Positions 7,220 through 11,316 of a stretch of DNA of 11,316 nt are shown piece after piece (the first letter of the stretch is position 1; every line of letters begins with the position of its first letter). A program made the position numbers and the translations under genes. The DNA is taken from the NCBI GenBank assembly GCA_002179805.1, contig NAVB01003659.1, forward strand, positions 1-11,316, given 5' to 3'. The notes under the pieces are model-generated. The model was not told the origin of the DNA. It did not search any database and saw only the letters and a list, made by a program, of their open reading frames with translations. This stretch comes from Acanthamoeba lenticulata. Its lineage: Eukaryota > Discosea > Longamoebia > Acanthamoebidae.

Positions 7220-8427
7220 TCACATGAGCAGGCAGCCCTTCTTCTTTTTCTTGACCGTCTCCACGACGGTCGATCTTCGCGTGTGCCGCCCTCGCCACTG
7301 CATGATCTCCCTCACTGCGCCCCGTGCGTGTGAGGAGAGAAGAGAAGAGAAGAGAAGAGAGGGGGAGAGGGAGGGAAGGCCGAAATAAACAGAGAACGAA
7401 GAGGAAAGCGAAAGGACGAGAAGAGGAGGGGGGAGGCTACCAAGACAGTAGAAGACTTCCGTGATGTTGTGGTTGGTCTTGGCGCTGGTCTCGAAGAACG
7501 ACAGGCTGTACTTCCTCGCCAGTTTTTGGCCTTCCTCCGTGCTCACCTCGCGCTCCTCCTCGAGATCGATCTTGTTGCCCGCCAGCACGACCGGTATCTG
7601 CTCCAGCACATCGAGCCCTCTCCCTAAGATCAGCGATGGCAACGCGACGAACGCGAGAGAAGCGGCAGACGCACATCCGGCACGTCTTCCTTGATGCGCA
7701 TGATGTGTGTCCGCAGCGATGTGGCGGCTTCAAAACTTTCTGTCGACGTCACGCTGTAGGCCAGCAGGAACCCCTGCCCGGTCTTCATGTACTGATCTCG
7801 CAGCCTGGACCAAAGAAAATAGAAGAAGAGTAGAGGCCCAACGTGAGCGCGTGCATTTCGGGTGTAGGTCGTGGAAGAGGGATCGCGTACGCGCTGAACT
7901 CTTCCTGTTTTGTGCGAGATCATCGCGGCACCGATGGTGATGAAGATGACGGGGATGGAATCGGGTCAGGCCCCAAGCAGAGCCCCAGCAAGTGAGAGGC
8001 AGAAGGAGGAGAGAGGGAGAGAAAGAAGAGAACCTGCCCAGCTGTATCCATGATGTCGAGGGTGCAGGCGCTTCCGTCCACCTCGACGCCCTTGCGATAG
8101 CTGTCCTCGATCGTCGGGTCGTACTGTCGCGAGCACGCTCCGCCGTTGAGCCACACGCCTTTTTGCGGGTCGCGCGGGGCACGAGTCGTACCTTCTCGAC
8201 GAAGTTGCCCTGAATGAAGCGCACCGTCATGGCAGACTTCCTGCACCCCTCCGCGGTGCGCATACGGCGTGTGTCAGGAAAAGGGGGACAGAGAACCTCT
8301 TCTCTCTCTGCCGAGGGGGAGAGATCGTTTTTCTATCGCTTCGTTTTTAGCTCCGAAGTACGCACCCCACTCCGCCCGGTCCGACCACCACGATGCGGTA
8401 GTCACTGTTGGTCCCGCGACTATCCAT
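7220..8427 (-). CDS. Ras/Rap-like small GTPase with C-terminal CAAX box
   Basis: Seven minus-strand exons fit, in transcription order: 8427-8366, 8240-8192, 8123-8034, 7904-7891, 7804-7675, 7597-7441 and 7314-7220, giving 198 residues. The product is a membrane-attached GTP switch of the Ras subfamily. G1 is GPGGVGKS (16-23). The effector loop YDPTIEDSY (38-46) is identical to that of Ras and Rap. G3 is DTAGQEEFSA (63-72), with Gln67 equivalent to Ras Gln61. G4 is GNKID (122-126) and G5 is ETSAK (151-155). The end is [10 protein letters not shown], a polybasic stretch plus CAAX box; Met at the last position usually predicts farnesylation. [15 protein letters not shown] looks Rap-like, but the Gln after DTAG is Ras-like. 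Pro17 sits where Ras has Ala11. All introns are GT-AG (68-129 nt). Exon 4 is only 14 nt. The start gives nine residues before the core. Confidence 0.95.
7334..7361 (-). repeat. Pentanucleotide (AGAGA)n purine tract inside Ras intron 6
   Basis: On the plus strand this is about five units of AGAGA, followed by a G-rich purine run to about 7380. On the sense (minus) strand it is a long pyrimidine tract 20-65 nt upstream of the 3' splice site at 7315, so it may act as an extended polypyrimidine tract. Confidence 0.75.
7891..7904 (-). other. 14-nt microexon (Ras exon 4)
   Basis: On the minus strand, CAG at 7907-7905 precedes 14 bases encoding EEFS plus two bases of an Ala codon, followed by the donor GTACGC. 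This supplies the switch II residues between DTAGQ (exon 3) and LRDQYM (exon 5) that Ras proteins require. No other source of them was found between those exons. Confidence 0.88.
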
Positions 8428-8641
8428 CCTGGGCGCAGAGCAGGTCGAGGCCACAACCCGCGTTGTCTTTTGAACTGCTGCTGTGTCCGGGGTTGTCGCA
8501 GCCGGCCATCTGAGCTTGTCCGCTTTTTTCCCGGTTTGGTGTCGACCCACTTGCTTCGTCGACTCACGAAGTGGCCAAACCACTTCACGCGCTCGCATCA
8601 CGGCATCACAAACCTCCTCGGGTCTCCCTCTTCGTGCAACG
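8428..8641. promoter_or_regulatory. Shared divergent upstream region of the Ras and dynein genes
   Basis: Only 214 bp separate the two ATGs on opposite strands, so both promoters must lie here or extend into the neighbouring gene. I see no TATA box or obvious paired motif. A frame in phase with dynein is open through part of this region but has no ATG. The designation rests on position alone. Confidence 0.5.
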
Positions 8642-11316
8642 ATGGAGACGCCTGCGGACAGTGGTGCGGTCACTGTGGGCATGGAAGACGTGACTGCGGT
8701 GGAGAATTTCATCGCTGGCGTGTGCACTTTTCTGCTGGGGGCCTCGCAAGATGACATCACATCGGCGCTCCGTTCCCCCGATGCCACCTACAAGCTTAAG
8801 AAGTTTGCCAGCGATCCCAAGAATCCTGTCCTTTTCATCAATCTCGCCACACCAAGCGAAGATGACGAGGCACAAGAAGCCGCAGAGAGCACTGCTGGTA
8901 CACCTTCAAATCGGCACCCATTTCTGAGTAATTTTCTAGTTGGGGCTCACATTGATGGGTTTGTCGCCTCACACAGAGACAAAGCCGACCATTTCGATCG
9001 AGTTGGAGGTTTCTTTTGTGAACGAGAAGTCGACCAGCGTGGCCATCATCAAAACCCAGCCGGATGCTGTGTTCGACGGTGGCAAAGACTTCATCGGTCA
9101 ACTTCAAGTGATCAAACTGAATGGCTCGCCCTTCGATTCGCTGCACGCGTTTTTGCACCATTCGCTCAACCCCTTCTTCCGGTCGTTCATGAAGGCGAGC
9201 AAGAAGAGTGACAAGGACCCGAAGGGCATCGTCGAGAAGAAGATGGCTGAGCTCGAGCTCACGCTCTACAACTGCAAGCAGAATGTACAGATTGAACAGG
9301 TCAAGCTGTCCTTCCACCCCGACATTGTACAGGCCGCGAAGAAGGTGCGCCCCCTCCTTCTCGCCCTTTTTTCTACTTCTGCCTGCCGCGTCTTTTCCTA
9401 AACAAACGTGGTGATCGATTGCATCTTCAGGATGCTGGCCGTACGCTCCGGGTCGAGGACCTGGGCGAACATGCAACGGAGACCCACTTCCTCAACTCGC
9501 TCCAGGCTATGGTGAACGTGTGGATTCGCAACATCCAGAAGGTGACCAAGCACGAGCGGTACACCATCTCCACTCCACTACACGACTCTCTCCCTCTTGT
9601 GCACGCATGCGTGTGTTCGAGGACGCAAAAGGTCTCTTACCGCCTCCAATCGCACAATTGCAGAATTGAGACGATGCCCGCCCTCAGCGAAACGCTGCAG
9701 GAGATCAAGTTCTGGATCGAACTTGAGGGCGTCCTCCAGAGCATCACCGACCAACTCGAGACGCCCGAAGCTCGTACGGAGCTCCGCCGCCTTCTCCACT
9801 TGAATTGACGTTCATGGGCTCATTTGCACGCTGCACACACACACACACGTATGCAGAGTGCACGCTGAACGCGTTGAAGCAGGCCAAGCGCTTCCACGCG
9901 ACGGCGGCGTTCGACACGGACACGATCGGGCTGAAGAAGGCCAAGGAGGTGGTGGCGCAGTACAAGCCCATCATGAAGGACTTCCCCATCGACGACCTGC
10001 TGACGGCGGCCGAGGTGAACAAGATCTCGGACGCGGTCAAGGCCATCTTCACGCACCTGAAGCGGACGAAGAACGCGTACTACCCGATCAACCGGTACCT
10101 GCAGCTGGTGGAGGCCATCTCGCGGGACCTGTGCAGCAAGGTGCTGAGCATCCTGCGGACCAAGCGGCTCATGCACATGAGCTACGCCGACTTTGAGCGG
10201 CTCACGGGCGACTGCAAGCAAGTGTTTGCCGTGTGGGAGGACGAGTTCGAGTCCTTCCGCGACTCGATCCGCGAGATCGCCAAGAAGCGCAACAAGGAGA
10301 AGATCCCGCTCAAGATCAACGCCGAGAACCGGCAGCTCCAGGAGCGCCTCGACGAGGTCCGCAAGTTCCGGCAGCAGCACGAGGAGCTCCACGGCGTGGT
10401 CTCCCGCGTGCTGCCCACCGGCGGCGGCGCGGCCTCGGGGTCCGCGGGCGGGATCAACCCGAGCAAGGAGATCCACGAGGCCTACCAGCTCGTCATCCAG
10501 CTCGACGTGCTCGACCTCTCGCCCGAGGGCGCCGAGGCCTGGCGCGCGGGCGTCAAGAAGTACGAGGGCCGCATCGACCGCGTGGAGACGCACATCACGG
10601 ACCAGCTCTGCGACCGGCTGGCTACGGCCAAGAACGCGAGCGAGATGTTCCGCGTCTTCAGCAAGTTCAACGCCCTCTTCTTCCGCCCGCGCGTGCGCGA
10701 GGCCATCCAGCTCTACCAGGCGCAGCTCATCGAGCGCGTCAAGGACGATATCAAGGTGCTGCACCACAAGTTCAAGCAGCAGTACTCCAACTCGGAGGCC
10801 TCCTACATGGCGCAGCTGCGCGACCTGCCGCCCGTCGCCGGCGCCATCATCTGGGCCACGCAGATCGAGCGCCAGCTGGCGGCCGAGATGAAGCGCGTGG
10901 AGGACATCCTGGGCAAGGGCTGGGAGGTCGACGTCCAGGGCCAGAAGCTCAAGGCCGACGGCGAGCGCTTCCGGCGCAAGCTCAACACGAGCGTCATCTT
11001 TGAGGAGTGGGTCAAGGACGTCGAGAGCCGCAACTTCCAGATCTCGGGCCGCCTCCTGGACGTCAACCGCAAGGGCACCAAGCTCAACCTCGACGTCCAC
11101 TTTGACCCGCAGATCATCACCCTCTTCAAGGAGGTCCGCAACCTGCAGGCCCTCAACTTCCGCGTCCCGCTCCAGATCATCCTCCTGGCCTCGAGCGCCA
11201 AGCAGGTCTACCCGTTCGCCGTCTCCCTCAAGGAGTCCGTCCGCACCTTTGTCCAGTCGTGCGGCCGCGTCGGCGGCGACGTGGCGCCCCTCGTGGCCGC
11301 CTACAAGAAGGACGTC
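8642..11316 (+). CDS. DYNC1H1: Cytoplasmic dynein 1 heavy chain, N-terminal tail (3' truncated by window)
   Basis: Five exons are visible: 8642-8897, 8977-9344, 9431-9558, 9664-9773 and 9857 to the window end, giving 774 residues of a protein usually over 4,500 long. The product is the minus-end microtubule motor. The visible part is the dimerising, cargo-binding tail (N-terminal dimerisation region and DHC_N1); the AAA+ motor lies beyond the window. Diagnostic segments are NSLQAMVNVWIRNIQKVTK, LQEIKFWIELE, AKRFHATAAFDTDT, MKDFPIDDLL, RYLQLVEAISRDL, DRVETHITDQL, AKNASEMFRVFSKFNALF, RDLPPVAGAIIWA, KRVEDILGKGWE and KEVRNLQALNFRVPL. Axonemal and IFT dynein tails diverge strongly from these, so cytoplasmic dynein 1 is favoured. 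The ATG at 8642 is the first in frame. Exon 5 has almost purely G/C-ending codons, more so than exons 1-4. All four introns (79, 86, 105 and 83 nt) keep frame. Confidence 0.96.
9834..9848 (+). repeat. (CA)7 microsatellite in dynein intron 4
   Basis: A CA run ends 8 bases before the 3' splice site at 9856 and occupies the place of a polypyrimidine tract. Confidence 0.9.

Noticed and set aside
8483..8641. N-terminal extension of dynein upstream of 8642
   Set aside because: The frame is open but has no ATG before 8642, and it carries no recognisable dynein sequence.
10193..11003. Two long plus-strand frames overlapping dynein exon 5 in other phases
   Set aside because: Their composition is extreme (Ser/Arg- or Arg/Gly/Ala-rich) and the third phase encodes unmistakable dynein sequence throughout.
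9820..11100. 426-codon open frame on the minus strand
   Set aside because: It is antisense to the dynein tail, rich in Leu, Val, Ala, Asp and Arg with no recognisable domain. Such frames arise from strong G/C-ending codon bias on the sense strand.

Overview
The window is a dense stretch of eukaryotic nuclear DNA, most likely from an Acanthamoeba-type amoebozoan. The reasons are short spliceosomal introns (about 60-170 nt), strongly G/C-ending codons in several genes, intergenic gaps of 63-340 bp, and a gene set that is entirely eukaryotic (ABCE1, an AP-3 adaptor subunit, prefoldin, a Ras GTPase and cytoplasmic dynein). The genus is inferred from style, not from a search. All exon models were built by hand from reading-frame continuity plus remembered family conservation.

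Layout: 1-440 (+) is the 3' end of an ABCE1/RLI1 gene. 781-2568 (+) is the AP-3 mu subunit, five exons, 441 residues. 2749-4945 (+) is a SET-domain/LSMT-type methyltransferase, nine exons, 525 residues. 5009-5776 (+) is prefoldin subunit 5, five exons, 150 residues. 5854-6977 (+) is a Methyltransf_16 (METTL21-like) methyltransferase, four exons. 7220-8427 (-) is a Ras-family GTPase with a C-terminal CLLM box, seven exons, 198 residues. 8642-11316 (+) is the N-terminal tail of the cytoplasmic dynein heavy chain, cut off by the window end. I see no mobile element, tRNA, rRNA or CRISPR array.

The genes are a housekeeping mix, not a pathway: translation recycling, endosomal sorting, tubulin/actin folding, two protein methyltransferases, small GTPase signalling and the minus-end motor. 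The SET, PFDN5 and METTL21-like genes run head to tail with only 63 and 77 bp between stop and next start. The METTL21-like and Ras genes converge, and the Ras and dynein genes diverge from a 214-bp shared upstream region.

The most interesting content is in the splicing signals. Intron 2 of the SET gene looks like a minor-spliceosome (U12-type) AT-AC intron. The AP-3 mu gene carries a GC-AG intron. The Ras gene has a 14-nt microexon directly after the catalytic glutamine. Of 27 GT donors, 23 have C at intron position +4 and none has the A expected from the usual GTRAGT consensus.
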